A stretch of 64,000 bases of DNA from CAYLKK01 sp964412505 (GTDB taxonomy: Bacteria > Pseudomonadota > Alphaproteobacteria > UBA3830 > CAYLKK01), in the NCBI GenBank assembly GCA_964412505.1, contig CAYPOM010000001.1, forward strand, positions 1 through 64,000, in the 5' to 3' direction. A program made the translations under genes and the position numbers. The notes beneath the pieces were generated by a model. That model was not told the DNA's origin. It searched no databases and saw nothing but the letters and a program-made list of their open reading frames with translations. Shown here in pieces: positions 52,199 through 61,250 of this stretch (its first letter is position 1; each line of letters begins with the position of its first letter).

Positions 52199-52212
52199 TA
52201 TTAGAGGTTACG

Positions 52213-52578
52213 ATGTATTGTATATATTTTGTTGTAAGTCTTTTTTTCTGTTCCCAATTAATAGCAATAGAAAATGCTAATGGAGATCATTTATATAAAA
52301 ATGCAGTAGATGACATAATTAGCATTATGAATGATTTAGCTCCAAATTCGCAAACTGCAAAAGGAATATTAGATTTATTAAACAATTCAAAATTAGAACT
52401 TAATAAACAGTTTGGAAATAACAATGATAGATCAGCAAACCTAAAAAAAATTGTATATTCTTGTAAACGTTCAGCAAATAAAATAAAACAACTATGTAAT
52501 AATGCAGTTAAACAAAATACAAAAAAAATAACAACTTTAACAATTCAAGAAATAAACGATATGTTTTCAAAAATTTAG
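52213..52578 (+). CDS. Small exported protein downstream of the Tad locus
   Basis: The 121-residue protein has a signal peptide (residues 1-18, ending LIAI-EN) and a helical, Asn/Lys-rich mature part with two cysteines. No family known. It starts 15 bp after the repeat protein on the same strand and is followed by a loose inverted repeat (52578-52586 with 52629-52637) shared with convergent glyS. Probably the last gene of the Tad transcript. Confidence 0.65.
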   Translation: MYCIYFVVSLFFCSQLIAIENANGDHLYKNAVDDIISIMNDLAPNSQTAKGILDLLNNSKLELNKQFGNNNDRSANLKKIVYSCKRSANKIKQLCNNAVKQNTKKITTLTIQEINDMFSKI

Positions 52579-52652
52579 CTATATGTTAAATACTGATATA
52601 TTGAATGCATAACAGGATTTTATATCATACATATAGCAAAACACTATCTTCT

Positions 52653-54695
52653 TTACTTTTGCTCTAATTTAGAAAAATCTCCTATACTTGAGTATAATTC
52701 TATAAAATTAGCAACTAATCTCATCCGATTTTTTCTTAATGCAATATTCTCTGTGTTTATCATTACGTTATCAAAAAAGTTACCAGCAATATTAGCAATA
52801 GAAGAAAGTAAATTTAATTTTTCATCAATGTTTTTAGCTCTACCTAGAAGCAATACAGCATCTGAAATAGCTAAATGCATATCACGTTCTTCATCTAGTT
52901 CAAATAATGATAAATCTATATTTTCTGCTTCATTTTTATCTGCAATTGAATACCCCCTTTTAAAAACTTGCAACGTTTTTTCCCCAATTTCAGTCTTTAA
53001 AAAATTATTCAAAATTTTTGAATTATTCAACATATCAGAAATATTATTATTTGCAAACACAGATAATATATTTTCTTGTATATCTAATTCCTTTGCTATA
53101 ACTTTTAATCTATCAATTAAGAATTTTAATACTTTCGACGGAGTGTCACCAATTAATTTTGTAGATGGAAATGCATCTTTATATAACTTAAATATAAAAT
53201 CTAAAATTCCTTCAAGATTATCTATTTTTATGTTATGCAAATCCATTATACGTATTATACTAATAGCAGCACGCCTCAAAGCAAACGGATCTTTTGAACC
53301 AGTAGGGGCTTTATCTATAGCAAAAAGTCCAACTAATGAATCAAGTTTATCACAAATAGAAAGTAAGCAACCTCCCTCTGTTGTTGGCATTCTGTCACCA
53401 AGAGGGAAATATTGTTCATATATTGCTTTCCATACATAAGGATTTTCTCCAGCGTATTTTGCATAATGTCCACCTATAATTCCTTGCAATTCTGGGAACT
53501 CACCAACAGCCATACTTTTTAAATCGCACTTACATAAAAGAGCTGCACGTTTTAAGTCTTTAATATTACTACATACACTTTCTAATTTTTCTGCTATTTT
53601 AACTATACGTTGAGTTTTATCGAAAATATTACCTATACCATCTTGATAACTCAGTAATTTAAGCTCACATAAGTAATCTTCTAATTTTTTCTTACAATCT
53701 GTATCTATAAAAAATCTAGCATCAGATAATCTAGCGTTTAAAACCTTTTGATTACCTCGTATAATAGTTTCCCCATTATCTACCCCAGGAATATTTGCAA
53801 TAATCATAAAAAATTTAGATAAACTATTATCAAGATTTCTAGATATAAAATATCGCTGGTTAGTTCTCATCGTTAGTTCTAGTACTTCCTCAGGAACATT
53901 CATAAATTCATCTGGAATTTCACCAATCAATACCGTTGGATTTTCTGTCAATCCTACAACTTCATCTAAAAGCCCTTTGTGAACTTCTATTTTAATATTT
54001 TTTGATTTCTCTATCTCAGAGAACTGCTTTAATATCGAAGTTTCCCTATCTTGTCTATTTAAGATAACTCCATTATTTTTTAGAATATCAAAATAATTGG
54101 AAATACACGTTACATCAAACCAATGATCTGATCCAATAAATCTATGACCTGTTGTTTTTGTATTTGTAATCAAATTTAATCCATCTATCCGAAACGATAG
54201 ACATTCACCACCAAATAAACAAAGTACGTTCCTAATTGGTCTAGCCCACGAAAAACTAAAATTCGACCAACGCATTGACTTAGGCCATTTAAATTGTTGT
54301 AATATTTCTACAAAGATATTAGGAAATTCATCCTCGAATCTTTTAGCTATTTCCTCTTTTTCAAAATAAAGATACTCTTGCCCATTAATCTCTTTTTTTA
54401 CACACTCATCTAATGTGACATTATTACTATTTAAAAAACCATGTACTGCTTGTTGTGGAGCATTAACAAGAGGTCCTCTTTTTTCTATCTTTTTCACAGA
54501 TGACATACAACTAATAGAACCAACGAAACATAATCTACGCGGAGTTGAATAAACATCTATGTCTGAACAAACAAAATTAGCATCTAATAACTTTGTTTCA
54601 AATAAACTTTTCAACTGTGTTTCTGCATTTTTCTGAAACCCAGATGGTATTTCTTCCGATAAAATTTCCAATAAAAATTCTTTCTGTTCTTTCAT
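52653..54695 (-). CDS. glyS: Glycyl-tRNA synthetase beta subunit
   Basis: GlyS with GlyQ charges tRNA-Gly as an alpha2beta2 enzyme. The 680-residue protein begins FLLEILSEEIPSGF, with the HD-like region RAALLCKCDLKSMAVGEFPELQG (about residues 385-410) and the ALRRAAISIIRIM and C-terminal anticodon-binding DALR-like segments. It is of usual length. I start at ATG 54695, 13 bp after glyQ; an upstream in-frame ATG at 54737 would overlap glyQ without homology. Confidence 0.95.
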   Translation of the reverse strand: MKEQKEFLLEILSEEIPSGFQKNAETQLKSLFETKLLDANFVCSDIDVYSTPRRLCFVGSISCMSSVKKIEKRGPLVNAPQQAVHGFLNSNNVTLDECVKKEINGQEYLYFEKEEIAKRFEDEFPNIFVEILQQFKWPKSMRWSNFSFSWARPIRNVLCLFGGECLSFRIDGLNLITNTKTTGHRFIGSDHWFDVTCISNYFDILKNNGVILNRQDRETSILKQFSEIEKSKNIKIEVHKGLLDEVVGLTENPTVLIGEIPDEFMNVPEEVLELTMRTNQRYFISRNLDNSLSKFFMIIANIPGVDNGETIIRGNQKVLNARLSDARFFIDTDCKKKLEDYLCELKLLSYQDGIGNIFDKTQRIVKIAEKLESVCSNIKDLKRAALLCKCDLKSMAVGEFPELQGIIGGHYAKYAGENPYVWKAIYEQYFPLGDRMPTTEGGCLLSICDKLDSLVGLFAIDKAPTGSKDPFALRRAAISIIRIMDLHNIKIDNLEGILDFIFKLYKDAFPSTKLIGDTPSKVLKFLIDRLKVIAKELDIQENILSVFANNNISDMLNNSKILNNFLKTEIGEKTLQVFKRGYSIADKNEAENIDLSLFELDEERDMHLAISDAVLLLGRAKNIDEKLNLLSSIANIAGNFFDNVMINTENIALRKNRMRLVANFIELYSSIGDFSKLEQK

Positions 54696-54708
54696 TTTTA
54701 CTTCTACA

Positions 54709-55569
54709 TCAATTTCGTACTTGCGCATATTCTTCACAACATTTTTTTGCTAAAGCTCTAATTCGAGAGATCCTATTTGCTCTTTCGGTAACACTAATAG
54801 CCCCTCTTGAATCAAGCAAATTAAATATATGACTAGCCTTTACACACTGTTCATAAGCTGGCAAAGATAACCCCTGTTCTATTAGATTAGAACACTCTTT
54901 TTCAGCATCTAGAAAATGCCGTTCTAAAACTTCTACATTTGCTGCTTCAAAACAGTATTTTGAAAATTCAACCTCTTGCCTATAATGAACATCTTTATAC
55001 GTTATTTTATCTAATCCACTTTTGCCGTTCCAATTTATCTCATAAATATTGTCTACATTTTGCAAAAACATTGTTAGCCGCTCTAATCCGTAAGTTAATT
55101 CTACAAGTACTGGGCAACAAGAAATTCCTCCGACTTGCTGAAAATACGTAAATTGCGTAATTTCCATACCATCACACCAAACTTCCCAACCTAGTCCTGC
55201 TGCGCCTAATGTAGGGCTTTCCCAATCGTCCTCAACAAATCTTATATCATGCAAAGATGTATCAATCCCTATACACCTCAAACTATCCAAATACATATCC
55301 TGAATATTGTCTGGAGATGGCGTCATGACAACTTGAAACTGATGATGTTTGTGAACACGATTTGGATTTTCTCCATACCTCCCATCACATGGTCTTCTAG
55401 ACGGCTGAACGTAAGCAGCTCTCCAAAACTCATCATCAAGAGCACGCATCAAAGTTGCAGGATTAAATGTTCCAGCTCCAACTTCCAAGTCATATCCAGG
55501 CAAAATTGCACATCCGTTTTCTCCCCAAAAATCTTGCAATTTCGAAATAACTTGCTGAAAACCAAGCAT
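54709..55569 (-). CDS. glyQ: Glycyl-tRNA synthetase alpha subunit
   Basis: The 286-residue catalytic subunit has the class II motifs: FQQVISKLQDFW at the N-terminus, GAGTFNPATLMRAL, RRPCDGRYGENPNRVHKHHQFQV (motif 2 region), GWEVWCDGMEITQFTYFQQVGG, and the GLERL motif 3 (about residues 160-170). Normal length. AGGT lies before the ATG. glyS follows on the same strand. Confidence 0.96.
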   Translation of the reverse strand: MLGFQQVISKLQDFWGENGCAILPGYDLEVGAGTFNPATLMRALDDEFWRAAYVQPSRRPCDGRYGENPNRVHKHHQFQVVMTPSPDNIQDMYLDSLRCIGIDTSLHDIRFVEDDWESPTLGAAGLGWEVWCDGMEITQFTYFQQVGGISCCPVLVELTYGLERLTMFLQNVDNIYEINWNGKSGLDKITYKDVHYRQEVEFSKYCFEAANVEVLERHFLDAEKECSNLIEQGLSLPAYEQCVKASHIFNLLDSRGAISVTERANRISRIRALAKKCCEEYAQVRN

Positions 55570-55595
55570 AACAGATACCTCTTAAACAAATAAAA

Positions 55596-55627
55596 AAACG
55601 TACGGCCCATAGAAGATCCGCACGTTT
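55596..55627 (-). terminator. Terminator of the rplU-rpmA operon
   Basis: On the minus strand a 10-bp stem with one wobble (55618-55627 with 55596-55605, AAACGTGCGG) and a T-run (55591-55595) lie 23 bp after the rpmA stop. Confidence 0.7.
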
Positions 55628-55649
55628 GTAAAAAACAAAAGAAACTGTA

Positions 55650-55901
55650 CTAACAAATCACAGATACTTCACTTCTTCCGTTATATCCTTTTTTAAACTG
55701 AACATGACCATCAGTCAATGCAAAAAGCGTATGATCTTTCCCAACACCAACATTGGAACCAGCACGCATCTTTGTACCTCTTTGTCTAACAATGATGTTA
55801 CCAGCCATCACAAATTCGCCGCCAAATCTTTTTACACCAAGACGCTTACTCTCTGAATCGCGGCCATTTTTAGTACTACCACCAGCCTTTTTTGTTGCCA
55901 T
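55650..55901 (-). CDS. rpmA: 50S ribosomal protein L27
   Basis: L27 contacts the peptidyl-transferase centre. The 83-residue protein has the conserved start KKAGGSTKNGRDSESKRLG and RQRGTKMRAGSNVGVGKDHTLFAL, with no N-terminal extension. It lies 12 bp behind rplU on the same strand, as usual. Confidence 0.97.
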   Translation of the reverse strand: MATKKAGGSTKNGRDSESKRLGVKRFGGEFVMAGNIIVRQRGTKMRAGSNVGVGKDHTLFALTDGHVQFKKGYNGRSEVSVIC

Positions 55902-55913
55902 TTAACTTCTCCA

Positions 55914-56225
55914 TTACCTAGAAATAGACTTAACCTGAACTAGAGTAACTCTCTGCCTATGCCCAGTCTTTCTTCTAGAGTTCTTTCTACGTCTCTTTTT
56001 GAAAATTATAACCTTTTTGTTCCTCTTTTGTTCAAGAACAACCATTTTTACGACAGCACCCACGACAAAAGGAGTCCCGACGAAAGTTTCTTTGCCGTCA
56101 TTCAAAACTAAGACGTCTTTTGTATCGAATTCAGCTCCGGCATCTAGCTCGATTTTCTCTAGAACAACTTTACTTCCTTCTTGGACTTTGTACTGCTTGC
56201 CACCGTTTTGTATAACTGCAAACAT
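55914..56225 (-). CDS. rplU: 50S ribosomal protein L21
   Basis: The 103-residue protein opens FAVIQNGGKQYKVQEG and has the basic C-terminal RRRKNSRRKTGHRQ typical of L21. It is the first gene of the rplU-rpmA pair. Confidence 0.97.
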   Translation of the reverse strand: MFAVIQNGGKQYKVQEGSKVVLEKIELDAGAEFDTKDVLVLNDGKETFVGTPFVVGAVVKMVVLEQKRNKKVIIFKKRRRKNSRRKTGHRQRVTLVQVKSISR

Positions 56226-56351
56226 AAAAAACCTTAAAAATAATTGTCGATAGTATACACTTTTAGCTCTGTGAATTCAAGTTACACAAACTCAAACAAA
56301 AAAAACATACTGTTAGCTAACAGCAAAACATACAAATTACAATGTTATTTG

Positions 56352-57329
56352 CTATTTTATATGCATCAATTGACTTTCTAGCCAAGTTAAATCATCTGGA
56401 ATTGGCGCAACAAACTCAAGAATACACTTATTCCTAGGATGTTCAAATTTTAGATAATATGCATGCAACGCTTGTCTGTTAAATTCAAAAACACATTCTT
56501 TATTTTCTATAGGTAATTTTTTTCTTTTTCCATAGACTTGATCACCTATTAAACTTGCACCTAGACTAGCCATATGCACTCTAATTTGATGAGTTCTACC
56601 TGTTTTTAATTCACACATAATCTTAGACGCAAACGGGACACCAGATTTAGAAAAAATTTGCTCAATATTAAACAACGTTATCGCTGTCTTTCCTCTATCT
56701 TGCAATACTTTCATTTTTTTTCTGTTTACAGGATCTCTTCCAAATTTCGTCTCATATCTAAAAAGTCCATTTTCATTTACACATAAATTTATATTCGGTT
56801 TTCCATATGTATAACATATATATCTTCTAGTTATAGAATGCTCAGCAAATTGTTCTGCCAATTTAGCGTGTATAAAATCATTTTTTGCTATAACCAAACT
56901 ACCACTCGTATCTTTGTCTATTCTATGCACTATACCAGGCCTAAAATCACATGTCCCAGATGACAAATCAGAATACGCTAATAACCCATTTACTAAAGTA
57001 CCAGACCAGTTACCATTACCGGGATGAACAACTATTCCTGAAGGTTTATTTAACACTATTAAATCATCATCTTCATATAAAATAGAAAAATCCACTTTCT
57101 CTGGTTTTAATTCTATTTGTTCATTCACAATGTATGTTTGATCAAAATTTACTAGCTGCTCTGCTTTTAGTTTTTTTGAACAATCAGTTATTTTCTGTCC
57201 ATCAACAGAAACCGCTCCATTTAAAATGGCATCCTGAATCTTCACCCTAGATATATCTTTTATATAGATAGATAAAAATTTATCTATACGCATGTCGTTT
57301 TCAGATATTTTTACAACAAAATCTAACAC
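56352..57329 (-). CDS. rluD: 23S rRNA pseudouridine synthase RluD-type
   Basis: RluD-type enzymes make pseudouridines in helix 69 of 23S rRNA. The 325-residue protein has an N-terminal S4 RNA-binding domain (residues 1-60), the NKPSGIVVHPGNGN segment and the catalytic motif HRIDKDTSG with Asp (about residue 143), then GRTHQIRVHMASLG. Exact specificity among RluA, RluC and RluD is by overall likeness. It lies 2 bp downstream of dnaX. Confidence 0.88.
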   Translation of the reverse strand: MLDFVVKISENDMRIDKFLSIYIKDISRVKIQDAILNGAVSVDGQKITDCSKKLKAEQLVNFDQTYIVNEQIELKPEKVDFSILYEDDDLIVLNKPSGIVVHPGNGNWSGTLVNGLLAYSDLSSGTCDFRPGIVHRIDKDTSGSLVIAKNDFIHAKLAEQFAEHSITRRYICYTYGKPNINLCVNENGLFRYETKFGRDPVNRKKMKVLQDRGKTAITLFNIEQIFSKSGVPFASKIMCELKTGRTHQIRVHMASLGASLIGDQVYGKRKKLPIENKECVFEFNRQALHAYYLKFEHPRNKCILEFVAPIPDDLTWLESQLMHIK

Positions 57330-57331
57330 TA

Positions 57332-58588
57332 CTAATCTTCTACAACAAATGCTCCAGAAAACATAGATAGTGCATCTTCTGTAAGTGTTTTTTTTACTAC
57401 AGCTTGAGTTACATCAGCTTTTCTACTCACATCTTGTTTAACAGATTCTGTTAATGTATCTAAATCAGATATTCTCTGATTTATGTTTTTTAGAGTGTTT
57501 GAGCAACAAAGACGAATAACAAGCAACTCAATTGCTATATTTTCTAAATCTTCATCGTATGAAATTTCATTTTCTTTGGAAAGAATCTGCCATACAGTTG
57601 TAAGCTGCATCATATCTACGTTGCTAAAATTTGTGTTTAAATCTAATTCTTCGTCATGAGATAAATGACAATTTCCAAAATAATTTGCACCTATTTTCAT
57701 GCATGTAATTTTGTGAACTAATTCCAAAAATGTTCGAATTATCGACCTATAACTAGTACCAGAAATAATGCTTTTCCTTATTTCCATGATTGCTTTTTTG
57801 TAATCAGATTGAAATATTAATTTCAAAACATTCAATGCATCTGTATAAGAAAAATCACATAACATTTTTCTAACATGTTCTTCTGTAATTTTTTCATCGC
57901 TAGAAATATTTATAGCTTGATCAAGTATTGATAATCCATCGCGTACAGACCCACTTGCAGCTCTAGCTATTGCGAACAAAGCAGACTCATCAAATTGAAC
58001 ATTCTCTTTTAAACATATTCCAGACAAATACTGAGCTAACAAATTAACATCAACCTTCTTTAAGTTAAATAACAAACACCTCGATACAACTGTATCTGGA
58101 ACTTTGTATAGTTCAGTTGTTGCAAAAATAAATTTTACGTGAGCAGGAGGTTCTTCTAATGTTTTCAACAAAGCATTAAAAGCACTTTTCGACAGCATGT
58201 GAACTTCATCAATGATGTAAATTTTCCACTTTCCTGTTGTTGGTGCATATTTACACGATTCTATAATTTCCCTGATATCATCAACACCTGTATGACTAGC
58301 GGCATCCATTTCTATTACATCAATTGCATTCTTTTCAAAGTTTAAGCAACTTTCACAAACACCACATGCATCTATCTTTCCTTCATTATTTTCGCATCTA
58401 AATACTCTTGCTAAAATTCTTGCTAATGTAGTTTTTCCTGTGCCTCGTATTCCTGTAAATAAAACAGCAGAAGTAATTCTGTTTTTTAAAATCCCTTGAG
58501 ACAATATACTAACAGTTACATCTTGCCCAATAACATCTGAAAATTTTTTTGGTCTATATTTTCTAGATAATGGTAAAAATTGGCACAT
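57332..58588 (-). CDS. dnaX: DNA polymerase III subunit DnaX, short form
   Basis: DnaX is the clamp-loader ATPase. The 418-residue protein has LSRKYRPKKFSDVIGQ, Walker A GIRGTGKTTLARI (about residues 45-57), a zinc module with CGVCESC, the DEAH-like IDEVHMLSKSAFNALLKTLEEPP, and SRC arginine finger motifs, then domain III. It ends with SMFSGAFVVED, which resembles the extreme C-terminus of alphaproteobacterial DnaX, while the tau-specific middle (domains IV-V) is absent. I start at ATG 58588; the open frame upstream runs into the SRP RNA gene. Confidence 0.92.
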   Translation of the reverse strand: MCQFLPLSRKYRPKKFSDVIGQDVTVSILSQGILKNRITSAVLFTGIRGTGKTTLARILARVFRCENNEGKIDACGVCESCLNFEKNAIDVIEMDAASHTGVDDIREIIESCKYAPTTGKWKIYIIDEVHMLSKSAFNALLKTLEEPPAHVKFIFATTELYKVPDTVVSRCLLFNLKKVDVNLLAQYLSGICLKENVQFDESALFAIARAASGSVRDGLSILDQAINISSDEKITEEHVRKMLCDFSYTDALNVLKLIFQSDYKKAIMEIRKSIISGTSYRSIIRTFLELVHKITCMKIGANYFGNCHLSHDEELDLNTNFSNVDMMQLTTVWQILSKENEISYDEDLENIAIELLVIRLCCSNTLKNINQRISDLDTLTESVKQDVSRKADVTQAVVKKTLTEDALSMFSGAFVVED

Positions 58589-58604
58589 ATCACACCACAG
58601 ACAA

Positions 58605-58692
58605 AAAAGTGTAATTCGACCCAAGCAGAATTCACTGTGGCTGCTGTTTTTCAACCCTGACCAAGTCCATGACCTTACTTGTCCGAATTACT
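58605..58692 (-). ncRNA. ffs: SRP RNA (4.5S RNA)
   Basis: On the minus strand the conserved SRP core is readable: GGTCAGG, a GAAA-type tetraloop region, then CAGCAGCC, closing a symmetric hairpin. Outer arms GTAATTCG near 58691 and CGAATTAC near 58611 pair to form the long stem, about 82 nt in all, and a T-run (58603-58609) follows as terminator. ffs upstream of dnaX is the usual place in many alphaproteobacteria. It binds Ffh to target membrane proteins. Confidence 0.82.
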
Positions 58693-58792
58693 TTGGTAAT
58701 TTAACATTCAATTTATACGAATTCAACTGTTTTTATTTACAGTATCTTAGTAAAAGAAAGCTAATCAAAATATAAACCTACTAATATTAAAT

Positions 58793-60019
58793 TTAATCTA
58801 TAAATTTCACTAAAAATCGTCTCTTCTTTCCAACACAAACCTTTAAAACATCCTTCGATTTTGGGCTATATTCCTCAGTAATTGTCTCATCATTAACAAC
58901 AACTCCTCCACCTCTGATTAAGCGCCTAGCTTCGCTTTTAGATGAAGAAATCTTACTTTCAACTAGAACATTTACAATAGAAAAATCTTCAAAAGCACAA
59001 GATACGCTAGGAGCATTATTTTCATCAAAAACGTTTGCATCAAACATACTTGAAACTTGCTTTAAAACACAACTTAATTCATCTTCACCATGAATAATTT
59101 TTGTAATTTCGTTTGCTAAAATCTTTTTAGCTTCATTTATTTCCTTGTCTTTTAAATCTTCTAATCGTTTAATTTCTGATAAATCTAAATCTGTAAATAA
59201 TCTCAAACACTTTCCTACATCAGCATCGTCGATATTTCTCCAATACTGCCAAAAATCATAAGGGCTCATCATTTCTTTTGATATCCAAACAGCTCCATTT
59301 GCTGTTTTTCCCATTTTTGTTCCATCTTTTTTCAATAACAATGGAACAGTATACCCAAAAGCTTCTTGTTCTATTTTTTTTCTAATAAGTTCAACGCCAC
59401 AAACAATATTCCCCCACTGATCTTGTCCACCGAATTGAATGCGACAATCTTTTTCAGTAAAAAGATGATAAAAATCATAAGCTTGAATTATCATATAATT
59501 AAATTCAAGAAAACTTAAACTATTATTCTCAGATAGTTTAGTTTTTACAGAATCAAATCCAATCATTCTGTTTACCGAAAAATACCTACCTACATTTCTC
59601 AGCATGTCTATATAATTCAAAGAATCTAACCAATGAGCATTATTTACAATTTCTATTTTTTCGTTTTCATTTTTATTTCCAAGTATAAAATCTAATCCTT
59701 TTTTTATACTCTCCAAATTCTCCGCAATCTGATCATCCGAAAGCATTGGTCTAGCAGAATTTCTAAAGGATGGATCTCCAATTTTTGTAGTACCACCCCC
59801 AACCAACAAAATTGGCTTATGCCCGTGTTTTTTAAACAAACGCAATAAAAAAATTGGGATCAAATGACCAACATGCAAACTCTTTGCAGTTAAATCTGTG
59901 CCAACGTACCCATATCTACTTCCAGCACTTAAATATTCATCAAGTCCTTCAATATTTGTTGACTGATAAAAAAAACCACGCTCAATTGCTTCGATTAAAA
60001 AACTAGATTTTAATTTCAT
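58793..60019 (-). CDS. tyrS: Tyrosyl-tRNA synthetase
   Basis: The 408-residue class I synthetase has the HIGH motif as HVGHLIP (about residue 50), GGGTTKIGDPS, the tyrosine-binding NYMIIQAYDFY and GGQDQWGNI segments, and the KMSKS motif as KMGKT (about 236). The C-terminal S4-like domain includes KSEARRLIRGGGV. All parts are in place. It lies between the SRP RNA and pth on the minus strand. Confidence 0.96.
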   Translation of the reverse strand: MKLKSSFLIEAIERGFFYQSTNIEGLDEYLSAGSRYGYVGTDLTAKSLHVGHLIPIFLLRLFKKHGHKPILLVGGGTTKIGDPSFRNSARPMLSDDQIAENLESIKKGLDFILGNKNENEKIEIVNNAHWLDSLNYIDMLRNVGRYFSVNRMIGFDSVKTKLSENNSLSFLEFNYMIIQAYDFYHLFTEKDCRIQFGGQDQWGNIVCGVELIRKKIEQEAFGYTVPLLLKKDGTKMGKTANGAVWISKEMMSPYDFWQYWRNIDDADVGKCLRLFTDLDLSEIKRLEDLKDKEINEAKKILANEITKIIHGEDELSCVLKQVSSMFDANVFDENNAPSVSCAFEDFSIVNVLVESKISSSKSEARRLIRGGGVVVNDETITEEYSPKSKDVLKVCVGKKRRFLVKFID

Positions 60020-60056
60020 GAAAATACCAAAACGAAGTTACCTGAATAATACAATA

Positions 60057-60617
60057 TTATTTAAATAAAGACGATATCTTTTTTTGATCTTTTTTTAGAA
60101 ACAATTCAAAATTACTAAAAACCAACGCAGCGTTCCTTTCTATTATCTGTAATTCGTCTAAAGAAAAATCACTTAAAACATATGATGCAACATTATCACT
60201 GTTACTTGGACGTCCAACTCCAAATCTAAAACGCCAATACTGATTTGAAAGAAATTTATCTATATCCTTCAATCCGTTATGACCACCATTACTACCTGCA
60301 AATTTAAATTTACATCTAGCAAACTCTAAGTCTATATCATCATGAAACACTATGATATTTTCTGTATTAATTTTATAAAAACTTTTTACAAATCCTACAG
60401 CCTTTCCAGAAAGATTCATATATGTTTGAGGTTTCAAAAGAAACACCATTGAATCATTGCACTGAAATTTACAAAAGCTCAAAAAATCCTTTGATTGAAA
60501 AGTAACATTAAATTTTTCGGCTAATTTATCAAGAAAAAGGAAGCCAGTATTATGTCTAGAAAAAGCATACTGACTTCCTGGATTACCTAAACCAACTATT
60601 AAAAATTGATTTATCAT
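60057..60617 (-). CDS. pth: Peptidyl-tRNA hydrolase
   Basis: Pth rescues peptidyl-tRNA that drops off ribosomes. The 186-residue protein has VGLGNPGSQYAFSRHNTGF with the catalytic His (about residue 22), KPQTYMNLSG and HDDIDLEFARCKFKFAGSNGGHNGLKDID in pieces (catalytic Asp in HDD). It lies 6 bp downstream of rplY, its common neighbour. Confidence 0.95.
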   Translation of the reverse strand: MINQFLIVGLGNPGSQYAFSRHNTGFLFLDKLAEKFNVTFQSKDFLSFCKFQCNDSMVFLLKPQTYMNLSGKAVGFVKSFYKINTENIIVFHDDIDLEFARCKFKFAGSNGGHNGLKDIDKFLSNQYWRFRFGVGRPSNSDNVASYVLSDFSLDELQIIERNAALVFSNFELFLKKDQKKISSLFK

Positions 60618-60623
60618 AAAAAA

Positions 60624-61235
60624 TTACTTTACTTCCTCTTCAGCAGAATCGGTACCTTCATCTTTTATTATAGTTGGAGCGACAACTGTAGCTATTGTTA
60701 CATCCTTTGAATTATGAGGTAACTCAACCCCAACAGGAAGCTCCAATGAATGCAACTTTACTGTATGATGAAAACCTGCTCCATCTAAACTAATTTTAAT
60801 AGATTCAGGAATATTATCAGGATCGCACATTAACAAGATTTCGTGAGCAACAATATTTAAAACACCTCCACGTTTTAAACCTGGGGATTTATTTTGATCG
60901 ACAAACTCAACGCAAACATTAATTGCTACTTTTGAGCCTTTTGCAACCCTCATAAAATCTACATGCAAAGGAATATCTGTAACTGGATGATACTGAACCT
61001 CTTTTACAACGTATTTTGTTTTTTTATCATCAATGCCTTCCAACTCAAATACACTTGAAAAGAAATTTCTCAACTTATAACCTTTATAGAAGTCTTCGTA
61101 TTTGACAGCTATATGTTCTGCTTTTTTATTATCCCCGTATACAACACATGGCAAATACCCATCTCTTCTTAATTGTGTAGAAGAATTTCCACCAATTTTT
61201 TCTCTTTTTATTACAGTGTAATTTATTGTACTCAT
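60624..61235 (-). CDS. rplY: 50S ribosomal protein L25/Ctc
   Basis: The 203-residue protein is the long (CTC) type of 5S rRNA-binding L25: an N-terminal L25 domain with LRRDGYLPCVVYGD and a C-terminal TL5 domain with DPDNIPESIKISLDG and HSLELPVGVELPH. It ends in an acidic tail. pth follows at 6 bp. Confidence 0.93.
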   Translation of the reverse strand: MSTINYTVIKREKIGGNSSTQLRRDGYLPCVVYGDNKKAEHIAVKYEDFYKGYKLRNFFSSVFELEGIDDKKTKYVVKEVQYHPVTDIPLHVDFMRVAKGSKVAINVCVEFVDQNKSPGLKRGGVLNIVAHEILLMCDPDNIPESIKISLDGAGFHHTVKLHSLELPVGVELPHNSKDVTIATVVAPTIIKDEGTDSAEEEVK

Positions 61236-61250
61236 ATTTCACCTAAAAAT

